Counted from the stretch's first letter, positions 53,734-62,510 are shown. The stretch: 64,000 bases of DNA from Anaerolinea thermolimosa (GCF_001050195.2 NZ_DF967965.1:2376808-2440807); one strand, 5' to 3'. Program-made: numbers and translations. The notes: generated by a model from the letters alone, not told the origin.

Positions 53734-55020
53734 TTACCACGTTTGACTGAACATTTCTTCTATTCTCATCCCATTTTGAACCTGTGCTACCACGCCTGAG
53801 TAAGGTCGAAGTAGAAAGCTCACCCCCTGCGCCACCAGAATCACCACCGAAACCACCCACAGAACGCGCTGTAACAGCGGCCATCTCGAAAGTCGCGGAA
53901 ACCATCCTTCAGCCAAAGCCTGAGGGAAAGTGAAAGCCGTTGAAAAGAGCGGAACCATCACCGGCAACCAGTAATGATCGGGCTTGACCGCTACAAACCA
54001 CAATAAATACACCGCTTGAGGGATGATATACGTCAGAATGAGCCGGTTGAGCTGCCGGTTGGGCCCCCACACACACCCTGCCACCAGAGAAAGCCCAAGG
54101 AAGGTTAAAAAGAACGGGTGCCCATACCAGGTAGAAAGAGTCCAGTTCCAGAAAGCCGGGCCTTTTTGATAATAGGGCGAATCATCTTCATAACCACTAC
54201 CCAGCACATCGGTCTTCTCAGTTTGAATACGGATCAATTCCTGACGCGCCCCAGCATTGTAAAGGAATGGGTTAGAAACCACCAGCGCCAGCAATGCCAC
54301 CCCCGTAAAAAGCAGTGCCTTCCCCATCGCCTGACGCAGGGTGAGCTTCTTTTGCAGCATTCCTGCGAGTAAATAATATGGAATGGTCAGGACAAAAAAT
54401 ACCCCGGCCAATTTGATCCCCACAGCCAACCCGCAGGCTACGGCGGCGAACAAAAAATTTCGCCCAAATCGAAAATCATCCCGCCGCAGGAAAACGAAGA
54501 CCAGCGTCACCGAAAGTACCGAAAGTGCGTCCGGGTGCCACCACTGAATATGGTTGCGCACAATGGCCGGCACAATGAACATAAAAATGGTCAACCCAAC
54601 CGACTGCCAGAGAGACCGGAAGCGTGTTTGCTCATAAACCCAGAAGATCATGGCCGCCAGCATGGGCAATACACTGACCAGCTGGCGTAAAAGCAGTAAA
54701 TTGACCGCTGTATAGTTGGTGAACTGCCCACCGTAGATTAACCGCACCGGCAACACAGCCAGTGCTGAAAAGAAATAAAAGGGGTATCCATAGTGATAAT
54801 CGCCATAAATGATCCAGCGGCTGAAGAGATCCTTAAAATCTCTGGCTGGTGTAAGCATGCGAACCACATGCGGATAAGTAACCGGCTCATCGAGCGACGT
54901 TACCAGCAACATCTTCTCACTTTGTGCACCCCGCGCATTAGGAAAAATCAGGGCTGCAAAACATACCAATCCCAGAAAGAGCACCCAGAACCCGTTTCGC
55001 TTCTGATCCCGAACCATCAA
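53734..55020 (-). CDS. GT-C-type membrane glycosyltransferase-like protein
   Basis: A protein of 428 residues with about ten membrane segments. The first periplasmic loop carries an Asp-Glu pair (TSLDEPVTYPHVVRML), the position of the catalytic acidic motif in GT39/ArnT-like enzymes that use polyprenyl-phosphate sugars. HIQWWHPDALSVLSVTLVF and DHYWLPVMVPLFSTAF are further family-like features. Likely transfers a sugar to an envelope lipid, glycan or protein; acceptor unknown. Confidence 0.7.
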   Translation of the reverse strand: MMVRDQKRNGFWVLFLGLVCFAALIFPNARGAQSEKMLLVTSLDEPVTYPHVVRMLTPARDFKDLFSRWIIYGDYHYGYPFYFFSALAVLPVRLIYGGQFTNYTAVNLLLLRQLVSVLPMLAAMIFWVYEQTRFRSLWQSVGLTIFMFIVPAIVRNHIQWWHPDALSVLSVTLVFVFLRRDDFRFGRNFLFAAVACGLAVGIKLAGVFFVLTIPYYLLAGMLQKKLTLRQAMGKALLFTGVALLALVVSNPFLYNAGARQELIRIQTEKTDVLGSGYEDDSPYYQKGPAFWNWTLSTWYGHPFFLTFLGLSLVAGCVWGPNRQLNRLILTYIIPQAVYLLWFVAVKPDHYWLPVMVPLFSTAFTFPQALAEGWFPRLSRWPLLQRVLWVVSVVILVAQGVSFLLRPYSGVVAQVQNGMRIEEMFSQTW

Positions 55021-55138
55021 CCCGCCTCAAAAATTGAAATACAGAGCCTGGCCAACCGACCTCTCTCAAGCTTTTGGCTTAAAAATACGAACAGTCTGCA
55101 AAATTCATCGAACCCCTTCATTGTAGCATGGTTGGCGA

Positions 55139-55144
55139 TATAAT
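55139..55144 (+). promoter_or_regulatory. -10 element TATAAT eight bases before a start codon
   Basis: A perfect TATAAT ends eight bases before the ATG at 55153, with no room for a ribosome binding site. This again suggests a leaderless transcript. The -35 region (CTTCAT) is weak. Confidence 0.5.
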
Positions 55145-55152
55145 TTTGAACG

Positions 55153-55971
55153 ATGGATGAACACCGCCACCTGCCAGATATCAACCGTCTGAGTGTGCTC
55201 TCAGCGGTTATTTTACTGGCCTATGCCGTGACTCCCTTTATTCAATTACCCTCCCGTTTGATACAGCTCCAGCTTCCCGGTTTCCTTTTGAACATTAATC
55301 TGAATTTTGCCACGTTTACTTCTCTGCTCGCTGCCGCGCTCTCTGGAGTGGGGGCAGACTGGTTAATCCGCGGCCACCCCCGTTACCAGGAAAAAGGTAC
55401 AAGCACCCGCCACTGGCTATTACCTGCCCTTACGGCCTGGGTGATCAGTGTTCCCCTCAACCGTTTAGAGGTCAGCCTCTCATGGTGGGGTATCTTTTTA
55501 TTCGGCGGGCTTCTCTTGCTGGCAGTCGTTGTTTCAGAATACATTGCCCTCGACCCTGGCGATATTCGTTACGCCCCCGCCGTCGTCGTCCTGAATGCAG
55601 TGGCCTTTGCCCTCTTTCTCGTCCTGGCCGTGGCCCTGAGAGCAGCAGGGCTTCGCTTATACAGCATCCTTTCCGCCCTGTCAGTGGCAGTTTTTCTGGC
55701 CAGCCTCCGAACGTTATACCTGCGTTTGGGCGGGAGATGGGTCTGGAAATGGCCACTGGTGATTACCATTGTGATCGGGCAGATAGTTATGGGCCTGCAT
55801 TACTGGCCGCTCACCCCCCTTCAGTTTGGCCTGATTCTGGTTGGGGCTACCTACGCCCTGGTCAGCACGGCAGTAGGGCTGGAAGAAGGACGAAGCGGAC
55901 GAGCTTTGCTGATAGAGCCGCTGATAATGATCCTCCTGTCCTGGATCATGGCCATCCTGGTGCGCGGATGA
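55153..55971 (+). CDS. Polytopic membrane protein, unknown function
   Basis: A protein of 272 residues with about eight hydrophobic segments from residue 15 to the end, short loops and few charged residues. No motif recognised. Divergent from the glycosyltransferase gene and overlapping the JAMM peptidase gene by 4 bases (ATGA), so the two are translationally coupled. The start is the ATG just after a TATAAT. Confidence 0.7.
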   Translation: MDEHRHLPDINRLSVLSAVILLAYAVTPFIQLPSRLIQLQLPGFLLNINLNFATFTSLLAAALSGVGADWLIRGHPRYQEKGTSTRHWLLPALTAWVISVPLNRLEVSLSWWGIFLFGGLLLLAVVVSEYIALDPGDIRYAPAVVVLNAVAFALFLVLAVALRAAGLRLYSILSALSVAVFLASLRTLYLRLGGRWVWKWPLVITIVIGQIVMGLHYWPLTPLQFGLILVGATYALVSTAVGLEEGRSGRALLIEPLIMILLSWIMAILVRG

Positions 55972-56372
55972 ACATTCGACTGACTCGCTCTCACCTTCAG
56001 CAAATGGTAGACCACGCCACCCAATGCCTGCCTGAAGAAGCCTGTGGCCTGATCGGAGGGGTGGAAGGGGAAGCCCGGCTAATCGTTCCGGTGACCAACA
56101 GCCTGCACAGCGCGGTACGCTTTCGTATGGAGCCGCATGAACAGCTCCGCGCTTTTCAACGCTTCGAAACCGAAGGCCTGGAACTTCTGGCCATTTATCA
56201 TTCTCACCCCACCGGCCCCCCTACCCCCTCTGAGACCGATCGGGCAGAGTTCTCCTACCCTGGGGTTGCTTATATCATCCTTTCGGGCGCCTCTTCAGGT
56301 TGGCAGTGGAATGCCTTTCAACTGGATAACCAAAAGGTTACCCCCTGTATGCTAGAAATTGCCGATGATTAA
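55968..56372 (+). CDS. JAMM/MPN+ metallopeptidase
   Basis: A protein of 134 residues. The JAMM zinc site is complete: Glu24 (PEEACGLIGG), His78 and His80 (YHSHPTGPPTP), Ser88 and Asp91. Stand-alone bacterial JAMM proteins of this size cleave ubiquitin-like sulfur carriers (ThiS, MoaD or CysO type) from cysteine or other adducts. No ubiquitin-like gene is adjacent, though moaA is elsewhere in the window. The frame is open further upstream, but the ATG at 55968 matches the domain start. Confidence 0.92.
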   Translation: MNIRLTRSHLQQMVDHATQCLPEEACGLIGGVEGEARLIVPVTNSLHSAVRFRMEPHEQLRAFQRFETEGLELLAIYHSHPTGPPTPSETDRAEFSYPGVAYIILSGASSGWQWNAFQLDNQKVTPCMLEIADD

Positions 56373-56455
56373 CCTTTCATAATCTCATTCTATTTTTAAC
56401 TGGATCACGTATCCTTACCACCCGAACAGGGTTATCTGAAAAAGAGGTAGAAAAA

Positions 56456-57190
56456 ATGCTTGTGGTTCAAATTGCGGCTGTCTTAATCTTATCCTATCTG
56501 GTGGGATCGATCCCGGTGGGATGGCTTATTGTGAAAATCTCCACCGGGCGAGATGTACGCACCATTGAAAGTGGGCGTACCGGTGGCACCAACGTCATGC
56601 GCGCCGCTGGTACCTTCGCCGGGATACTTACCGCAATCGGGGATGTTTTAAAGGGATATTCCACCCTGTGGATCGTCAACTGGCTCATTCCCCCCGATTC
56701 ACCCTGGAAGGTCTGGCTTCAGGTTGCTGCACCTCTCCTGGCCATCCTGGGCCACAATTATTCCATTTACCTGCTCGAGAGGCGCGCCGACGGGAAAGTT
56801 CAACTGCGGGGCGGAGCTGGTGGTGCCACCTGCTTTGGCGGGGCGCTCGGTTTATGGCTGCCCAGCGGATTGATCATCCTGCCGGTTGGATTGCTGGTTT
56901 TTCTGCTTGTAGGATATGCCTCGCTTACAACCATCAGCATTGCTTTAAGCACCACCGTTATTTTCGCTTACCTGGCACTTTTCAAAGGATATCCCTGGCA
57001 GTACATTCTCTACGGAGCAGCCAGTCTGATGGCTCTGTTATGGGCCTTACGGCCTAACCTGGTGCGCCTGGCGAACGGTACCGAACGCGTTGTGGGTTTA
57101 CGCGCCGCCCTCCAGAAAAAACGCACCGCCGGGAAACGGCAAGAAAACCCTACCCGACCCGTTAATAAAAAACAAAACGCTACCCACTGA
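56456..57190 (+). CDS. plsY: Acyl-phosphate:glycerol-3-phosphate acyltransferase PlsY
   Basis: A protein of 244 residues with five or more membrane segments. PlsY motifs: SYLVGSIPVGWLI with the following SGRTGGTNVMRAAG, GDVLKGYSTLWIV, LGHNYSIYL and GGAGGATCFGG. It makes lysophosphatidic acid from acyl-phosphate at the membrane, the first step of phospholipid synthesis. The 40-residue C-terminal tail is unusually long and very basic. AGAGGTAG precedes the ATG. Confidence 0.94.
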   Translation: MLVVQIAAVLILSYLVGSIPVGWLIVKISTGRDVRTIESGRTGGTNVMRAAGTFAGILTAIGDVLKGYSTLWIVNWLIPPDSPWKVWLQVAAPLLAILGHNYSIYLLERRADGKVQLRGGAGGATCFGGALGLWLPSGLIILPVGLLVFLLVGYASLTTISIALSTTVIFAYLALFKGYPWQYILYGAASLMALLWALRPNLVRLANGTERVVGLRAALQKKRTAGKRQENPTRPVNKKQNATH

Positions 57191-57195
57191 TCTTC

Positions 57196-57230
57196 AACCA
57201 AAAAGCCGGAAATTATCCGGCTTTTTGGTT
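57196..57230. terminator. Bidirectional terminator between plsY and the MBL gene
   Basis: AACCAAAAAGCCGGA (57196-57210) pairs perfectly with TCCGGCTTTTTGGTT (57216-57230) around five bases. A- and T-runs inside the stem give T-tracts on both strands. It abuts the stop codon of the convergent gene. Confidence 0.92.
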
Positions 57231-58100
57231 TTAATCCAGAAGTTCTTCCTCGCGAACCATCGGCTCAGATTCGGAGGTCTGCAGCGTACGGAACAGGTAC
57301 CTCAGATTACGGCGATGTAATTCTTCGGCCAGCCCGCCCAGGTAAACACGGCTCTTCCCGCAGGATTCAAGGTCGATCATCGCCAGGGCATCTACCGGGT
57401 TGCGCTTTTTCATGGCCGCGCGCACCTGTTTACGAATGGAAGCCAGGTAAGTCAGGTTTTCCTTCACGGCATCGTCAATCTCACCGCGCAGAATGATATC
57501 CCCATGCCCTTGAATGATATTCTCCAATCCCATCTTTCCGATCTTTCGGATGGTCTCGGCTAATGTGTCGAGATCCCCATCCACCACATAAGGCAAAGGC
57601 AAAAAGGCATCACCGGCAAAGAGGACACGGTCTTCCTCTACCAGGACAGAAATTCCGTCCTGGCTGTGGCCTGGTGTACAGGAAAGAATCAGGTTCTTTT
57701 TCCCGACCCTCAACATGACCGTTCCGTCATTAAAAGTTATATGGGGAGGGACAATCTTGACCTGTTTAAAAATAGGGTTTTGTTTACGCGCCGCTTCAAG
57801 AGAACTCTGTCCCTTTTCCAGCATGAATTCACGGCAGAGAGCATGCCCGAGGATCGTTGCCCCCGGGAAAAAGCAATTTCCCCAGGAATGATCGGCATGG
57901 TAATGGGTATTAATCACGTAACGAACAGGCACTCCCAACTCTTCCTCAATAAAGGAACGCATGGCAAGCGTTTCGTCGGGGATGGCCAGGGTATCAATCA
58001 CCACCGCCCATTGAGGGCCAGTCACTGCGCCAGCAGTGACCTGAGCATAGATTTCGCTCTGGAACCAGTAGACATTTTCAGAAATGCGTTCGCGCTGCAT
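57231..58100 (-). CDS. Metallo-beta-lactamase-fold hydrolase
   Basis: A protein of 289 residues. The zinc motif HxHxDH is complete (NTHYHADHSWGNC, His66, His68, Asp70, His71), followed by LSCTPGHSQDGISVL, LFAGDAFLPL and a later His in IIQGHGDIIL. These are typical of glyoxalase II/ quinoprotein-relay-type MBL hydrolases. The ATG at 58100 has CAGGAA upstream and fits the domain start; an ATG at 58142 adds a hydrophobic stretch of doubtful meaning. Substrate unknown. Confidence 0.9.
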   Translation of the reverse strand: MQRERISENVYWFQSEIYAQVTAGAVTGPQWAVVIDTLAIPDETLAMRSFIEEELGVPVRYVINTHYHADHSWGNCFFPGATILGHALCREFMLEKGQSSLEAARKQNPIFKQVKIVPPHITFNDGTVMLRVGKKNLILSCTPGHSQDGISVLVEEDRVLFAGDAFLPLPYVVDGDLDTLAETIRKIGKMGLENIIQGHGDIILRGEIDDAVKENLTYLASIRKQVRAAMKKRNPVDALAMIDLESCGKSRVYLGGLAEELHRRNLRYLFRTLQTSESEPMVREEELLD

Positions 58101-58193
58101 GGAATATTCCTGCCTGAAGATTAACAGGCACAAGAATAGCACAAATGAATCGAAAAGTCAAAAAAACGCTTCCTCCCCGGGCTATCATCGTCC

Positions 58194-60800
58194 TCATGAC
58201 GGGGATTTCCGCCGTAAAAACAGGAACCAGGTCAGCCCGAATACCGCACTTCCACTCAGGGCCAGGCCAAGCACCAGGCTGATCCAGTCTGAAGCATTAC
58301 GCCTGCTTTGGGTGACAGCCGGTAATATTGTGGGGGTTGGGGTAAGCACTTCTGACACTTGTGTTGGAGTAGCTGAAACTTCCCGGGTCTCTCCCTCAGA
58401 AGTGCCTGCCGGTGGATATCCTGAAGGATGCGGGGAGCCGGTCAGTCCGGGGGTGAAATCTGTCTCCTCAGGGCCAGCATACGCCGGGATCGTCGCCGTG
58501 ACGGAACCAGTGGAAGGGATAAAAAAGGGAGTAGGTGTGGCAGTGAGACTTCCCAGGGTAGAACGCGTAGGAGTGAATGGCAGACGCGTGAGTGTTGGGA
58601 AACGGGTAGGGGTCGGCAGGCGGAAAAAAGGTGTGAAGGTAGGCCGGGGGGTGATCGTACGAGTGGGGGTCAACGTGGGGGTAACCGTTGCCGGGTTTGG
58701 AATGATGGAAAGGATATCAGAGTAGAAAAATGAGTTATCAGTACGGACGATCTTCAACCGGTAGTAATTCGTCACCCCGTTGGTTCGACCACGATCGACA
58801 AAGATGTAGTCTCCTCCAGCCAGCGCAGAACCTTTTCGGGCGATCAGATCACTGACGGGATCAAACGGCCCGTTAGGTGCAAGGCTGCGCATGACATAAA
58901 AACCGCTTAAATCCGTTTCACTGGTCGTCGTCCAGCGCACCGTGACCGTCTGGTCACTGGCCAGCGTCTGAAAAGTAACCGGTACAATCACCCCCACTAC
59001 AAACGGTGTAAAACCCAGATCACTGGACAGCGCCGGGCGCCCCGAATTATCGAGAGTCACGGTCACTTCATCCAGAGCCAGGTTGCAGCTGGTACTCTGC
59101 CCGCTGACCCCACCGGCCCCGCTACCCGCAGGGTTTTGGCCAGTGGTATCCCATCCGGCAGTAACCTGTCCGGCCGGGTCATACCACCACAGAGGATATT
59201 TGGCGCTGGAAGCCGTTTGCCCGCAATACTGACTCGACTCGATCGCTGCCACACAGGCAGAAGAACGGTTGTATTTAAGCGAAAGCTCCAGTGAGCCACT
59301 CGCAACTGCCCCATCGGCCAGGAACACATCCCAGTAGTCACTGCAGGGATTTGGACTACCCGCAAAGGAGTTTGTAAACGGAACTGCATCCGGCACGGAT
59401 GCTCCGTGGTCTACCAGATAAAGATCAAAATCCCCTCCATCTGCCGAACGTTTGACGGCGATCTGGTTATTAAAACGATAGATTTTGTTCGTGGTCACCG
59501 TCATTCGTTCTGCCAGAACACCCGCGCCTGCCGGGTTAAGGGCAATTGGGGCACCGAGCTGTTTTCCGGCACCCACCACACAATGCGTAGAAGCCTGCGC
59601 CGGTGCTGAAACCCCGCCCCAGTAATTGTGATCGATCCGTCGGTTGGCAACCACAGCCGTCGCTCCGGCGGAGCACTCCACAGGATCACCCGAACGATTT
59701 TGTATCACATTGTTGGCCACCATCATCAGACTGCCTCCGGGTGAACCGCTACCCCAGTACAGAGCATAGCCACTGTTGCCCTGAATATGGTTATAACGGA
59801 CGGTGAGATTCCCGGTGTTGTTCACTACCCGGATGGCATCCCCCCCACCGGTCAGATCATTCGACTCGAGGATCACATCTGCAGGAGAATTGACCGAAAC
59901 CAGGGTACGGTCAGGCGCAGTACAGGATCCATCGTTAAGGTTGAGTCCCCGCAGAGCACCTCCGGCAGAAAACTCCAGCATGGGATTACTGCATCCTCCG
60001 CTGGAGGTCAGAGTGGCTTCACCGCTGCCTTCGATAGAAACCTGCCGGTTAATCTGCACGGGATTACTTTTGAGGGCCACCGTTCCCAGAACAATAATGC
60101 GGGCCCCGGCCGGGGCGGCGTCCACCGCATCTTTCAGGCCGGTTCCAACCCCGCCTGGTAGATCATCACTGCTGTTGATATAGCAGGGTGACCCCGTGCA
60201 ACTTGCCGCATCGCTGGCCACATAAAGGGTGGCCGCAGGCGAGACCGGGGTCATTTGCGGGGTGAAGACCTGCGCCGTCCGCGTCCAGCCTGCAGGCGTA
60301 AGTTCAAAAACCCGCATGAGCACACTACCCGGAGCGGTGGCAGTACTGGCCATGCGAAAGCTAAAGCCAAGAGAGTCGTGAAAAACAAAAACATTATTAA
60401 AAACCGCCTCACCCGCTGCCGCAAGGATGTAACCGGTGGGCGGGACCAGATCCTGCGAGCATCCGGTCGTGGATACCACATTATTGTATGAACCACCCGT
60501 GATCCCCCCCACCGCATCGAGCGCTACCGTCGATGAGTCATACCAGTTACTCGGAATATAGACACAAACCTTCACATTGGGGACCACCTGCGAAGCGTCG
60601 TACGCACCCAGCTCAAATTCAAGCTGATAGCTCAATCGCTGCCCGGCCGCACATCCTCCCGGAGGGCAGGAAGAAGGAGCAACCAGCCGGATCACCGTAT
60701 TCTGCTGCACTCCTGCCCCCCGGGCTGTCTCTGCTGCCCACCCGGAACACAGCATTGCCAGGCAGACCACCCAACTCGCAAAGAAAACGCGCATCTTCAT
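58194..60800 (-). CDS. Large secreted beta-helix surface protein with Thr/Pro stalk and C-terminal membrane anchor
   Basis: A protein of 868 residues. Signal peptide (about 1-28), an immunoglobulin-like region (about 35-190), a right-handed parallel beta-helix region (about 200-420, with repeated Asn-rich turns such as VILESNDLTGGGDAIRVVNN), a second globular part and an FN3-like domain (about 600-700). Then comes a stalk rich in TPT repeats (about 710-830), a hydrophobic helix and the tail FLRRKSPS. It lacks an IPVTG-type signal, so it is probably anchored by its helix. Many Cys pairs suggest disulfides. Function (adhesion or glycan binding) is inferred. Confidence 0.85.
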   Translation of the reverse strand: MKMRVFFASWVVCLAMLCSGWAAETARGAGVQQNTVIRLVAPSSCPPGGCAAGQRLSYQLEFELGAYDASQVVPNVKVCVYIPSNWYDSSTVALDAVGGITGGSYNNVVSTTGCSQDLVPPTGYILAAAGEAVFNNVFVFHDSLGFSFRMASTATAPGSVLMRVFELTPAGWTRTAQVFTPQMTPVSPAATLYVASDAASCTGSPCYINSSDDLPGGVGTGLKDAVDAAPAGARIIVLGTVALKSNPVQINRQVSIEGSGEATLTSSGGCSNPMLEFSAGGALRGLNLNDGSCTAPDRTLVSVNSPADVILESNDLTGGGDAIRVVNNTGNLTVRYNHIQGNSGYALYWGSGSPGGSLMMVANNVIQNRSGDPVECSAGATAVVANRRIDHNYWGGVSAPAQASTHCVVGAGKQLGAPIALNPAGAGVLAERMTVTTNKIYRFNNQIAVKRSADGGDFDLYLVDHGASVPDAVPFTNSFAGSPNPCSDYWDVFLADGAVASGSLELSLKYNRSSACVAAIESSQYCGQTASSAKYPLWWYDPAGQVTAGWDTTGQNPAGSGAGGVSGQSTSCNLALDEVTVTLDNSGRPALSSDLGFTPFVVGVIVPVTFQTLASDQTVTVRWTTTSETDLSGFYVMRSLAPNGPFDPVSDLIARKGSALAGGDYIFVDRGRTNGVTNYYRLKIVRTDNSFFYSDILSIIPNPATVTPTLTPTRTITPRPTFTPFFRLPTPTRFPTLTRLPFTPTRSTLGSLTATPTPFFIPSTGSVTATIPAYAGPEETDFTPGLTGSPHPSGYPPAGTSEGETREVSATPTQVSEVLTPTPTILPAVTQSRRNASDWISLVLGLALSGSAVFGLTWFLFLRRKSPS

Positions 60801-60857
60801 CAAACTTCACCTGTTCTGCATATTGTACACGCATCTACCCTGATGAGCATCGTTTTC

Positions 60858-60886
60858 TTGACAGTCCTTGATGGCTTTACTATACT
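60858..60886 (+). promoter_or_regulatory. Strong promoter of the copper-chaperone gene
   Basis: TTGACA (60858-60863) and TATACT (60881-60886) are exactly 17 bases apart, the same hexamers and spacing as the sugar-operon promoter at 30670. Transcription would start about 28 bases before the ATG at 60922 and may continue into thpR. Confidence 0.85.
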
Positions 60887-60921
60887 TTATGGCAGCCACT
60901 TTTCAACCTTTAAGGAGTGCA

Positions 60922-61353
60922 ATGCCCCCTACCTTCTCACGAATCCTCGCCTTAAGCCTGGCCATTCTCCTGATTCTCACGGCTTGCAGCCCCAAAAACC
61001 TTCAGGTGACCCAGCCCTGGGCACGCCCTGGAGCAGCAGGAGATAATAGTGCCATTTATCTGGTTATCGATAACCCCACTTCAGAAGCCGATACCTTGCT
61101 TGGCGCCGAAACGGATGTTGCCGGTTCTACTGAACTGCACCGGAGCAGTATGGAAAACGGCATGATGATGATGGAACCGCAGGAGAAAGTCTCTATCGAT
61201 GCTAAAAGTCGGGTAGTCTTTGAACCGGGCGGGCTGCACGTGATGCTTGTTGGTCTGAAGCAGGACCTTCACGCTGGCGATACGATCCGCCTTACCCTTA
61301 ACTTCGAGAAAGCTGGCGCCATCACGCTGGATGTGCCTGTCAAGGAGCCTTAG
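60922..61353 (+). CDS. PCuAC-family copper chaperone lipoprotein
   Basis: A protein of 143 residues. The signal peptide ends in a lipobox (LILTAC), so it is a surface lipoprotein. The copper motif H-(M)-x10-M-x21-HxM is approximated by ELHRSSMENGMMMM and GGLHVML. These proteins carry Cu(I) to the Cu-A centre of heme-copper oxidases, so an aerobic respiratory chain is implied. AAGGAG four bases before the ATG fixes the start at 60922. Confidence 0.9.
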   Translation: MPPTFSRILALSLAILLILTACSPKNLQVTQPWARPGAAGDNSAIYLVIDNPTSEADTLLGAETDVAGSTELHRSSMENGMMMMEPQEKVSIDAKSRVVFEPGGLHVMLVGLKQDLHAGDTIRLTLNFEKAGAITLDVPVKEP

Positions 61354-61362
61354 AGAAGAACT

Positions 61363-61941
61363 ATGGATGCCATCCGGGCTTTCATTGCCATTCCACTTCC
61401 CGTTGAAATCCGGAACAGGCTCGGAACCATCATTGACCAGTTGCAGCGGAAAACCCCATCAGTGGTGCGCTGGGTAACCCCGGAGAACATGCACCTTACC
61501 CTTAAATTCCTGGGAAACATTTCTCCGGGAAATCTTGACCATCTGAAACAAGTTCTCGCCAGCGAAGCTGCACATCATACCGCTTCCACCCTGTGCCTCG
61601 AAGGCCTGGGGGCGTTCCCCAACCGCAATCGTCCACGGGTTATCTGGGTGGGTGTCAAAGCGCAACCCGCGCTGTTCGAACTGCAACAGAGCATCGACCG
61701 TGAAACAGCCCGCCTGGGATACCCCTCCGAAGAGCGTGATTTTTCACCGCATCTGACTCTGGGACGTATTTCGCCCCACGCCGGCCCCGGTGAGATACGC
61801 CAGATCGCCGAAGCACTGGCCACTCATCAGGTAGGTGAAGTAGGTACAGCTCCAGTAGCCGAAATCATTCTCTTCCGCAGCGACCTGCGCCCCGGAGGAG
61901 CAATGTATATCCCGCTTTTTAAAGCACGCCTGAAAACTTAA
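61363..61941 (+). CDS. thpR: RNA 2',3'-cyclic phosphodiesterase (2'-5' RNA ligase family)
   Basis: A protein of 192 residues. The two HxTL catalytic motifs are MHLTLKFLG (about residues 43-51) and PHLTLGRI (about 127-134), and the N-terminus IRAFIAIPLP is typical. It opens 2',3'-cyclic phosphates on RNA and can join 2'-5' ends. It is ten bases downstream of the copper-chaperone gene. Confidence 0.94.
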   Translation: MDAIRAFIAIPLPVEIRNRLGTIIDQLQRKTPSVVRWVTPENMHLTLKFLGNISPGNLDHLKQVLASEAAHHTASTLCLEGLGAFPNRNRPRVIWVGVKAQPALFELQQSIDRETARLGYPSEERDFSPHLTLGRISPHAGPGEIRQIAEALATHQVGEVGTAPVAEIILFRSDLRPGGAMYIPLFKARLKT

Positions 61942-62016
61942 AATCCATGCAGATCTTCGGGGTCATGACACCTTTTTTATGCTACAATTTTCCCAAAATT
62001 TTGATTGAGGTGAAGC

Positions 62017-62361
62017 CTGAACGCTATTGAAATCGCCCGCAGCACGGTGGATGTGCTGGAAGAGAAAAAAGGAGAGCAAATTCTTCTCCTGGATATTCAC
62101 GAAATTGCAACCTTTACCGATTATTTTGTGTTCTGCAACGGAACCAGCGACCGCATGTTAAACAGCCTCGCCGAGGCGGTTGCCGAGAACGCCCACAAAA
62201 AATTCCAGCTTGAGGTACGCATTGAAGGGCGCGCCGAGGACGGCTGGATGCTGGTTGACCTGGGAGATGTCATTGTCCATCTCTTCTCCCCCGATCAGCG
62301 GGAGTACTACCAGCTCGAAACGCTGTGGCATCGCGGAAAGATTCTTTTGCGCCTGCAATAA
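62017..62361 (+). CDS. rsfS: Ribosomal silencing factor RsfS, CTG start
   Basis: A protein of 114 residues. The core IHEIATFTDYFVFCNGTSDRM, EGWxxxDLGDVIVHLF (here DGWMLVDLGDVIVHLF) and YYQLETLW are RsfS hallmarks. It binds L14 and blocks subunit joining in starvation. An in-frame TGA at 62011 limits the start. GAGGTG at 62007-62012 sits four bases before CTG 62017, which restores the usual N-terminal helix (NAIEIARSTVDVLEE). The first GTG (62047) would truncate that helix and has no ribosome site. Confidence 0.88.
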   Translation: MNAIEIARSTVDVLEEKKGEQILLLDIHEIATFTDYFVFCNGTSDRMLNSLAEAVAENAHKKFQLEVRIEGRAEDGWMLVDLGDVIVHLFSPDQREYYQLETLWHRGKILLRLQ

Positions 62362-62387
62362 ATGGGGTATCCTGATCAATTTCCTCA

Positions 62388-62415
62388 TTGTCAGGGGCAA
62401 TAAATCTGGTAAAAT
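62388..62415 (+). promoter_or_regulatory. Promoter of tRNA-Gln
   Basis: TTGTCA (62388-62393) and TAAAAT (62410-62415) are 16 bases apart and end 12 bases before the mature tRNA 5' end. Confidence 0.65.
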
Positions 62416-62427
62416 CACACTCAACAG

Positions 62428-62498
62428 TGGGGCGTGGTGCAATGGCAGCACACCAGACTTTGGATCTGTGGATCTTGGTTCGAATCCAGGCGCCCCAG
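62428..62498 (+). tRNA. tRNA-Gln (anticodon TTG)
   Basis: A 71-base cloverleaf. Acceptor TGGGGCG/CGCCCCA with discriminator G, D-stem GTGC/GCAC, anticodon loop CTTTGGA with TTG (reads CAA), T-arm CTTGG-TTCGAAT-CCAGG. The anticodon stem has one mismatch at its outer pair. CCA is not encoded. The weak T1-A72 pair and G73 match identity elements used by GlnRS, whose gene is also in this window. Confidence 0.95.
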
Positions 62499-62510
62499 CT
62501 CAAGCACCAG

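Noticed and set aside
55482-56372. 296-residue frame upstream of and including the JAMM peptidase
   Set aside because: Only the part from 55968 encodes the domain; the N-terminal part overlaps another gene and is low-complexity Arg/Pro-rich.
58560-58720. DNA-level tandem repeats in the Thr/Pro stalk
   Set aside because: The TPT pattern is protein low complexity with varied codons, not a DNA repeat array or CRISPR.
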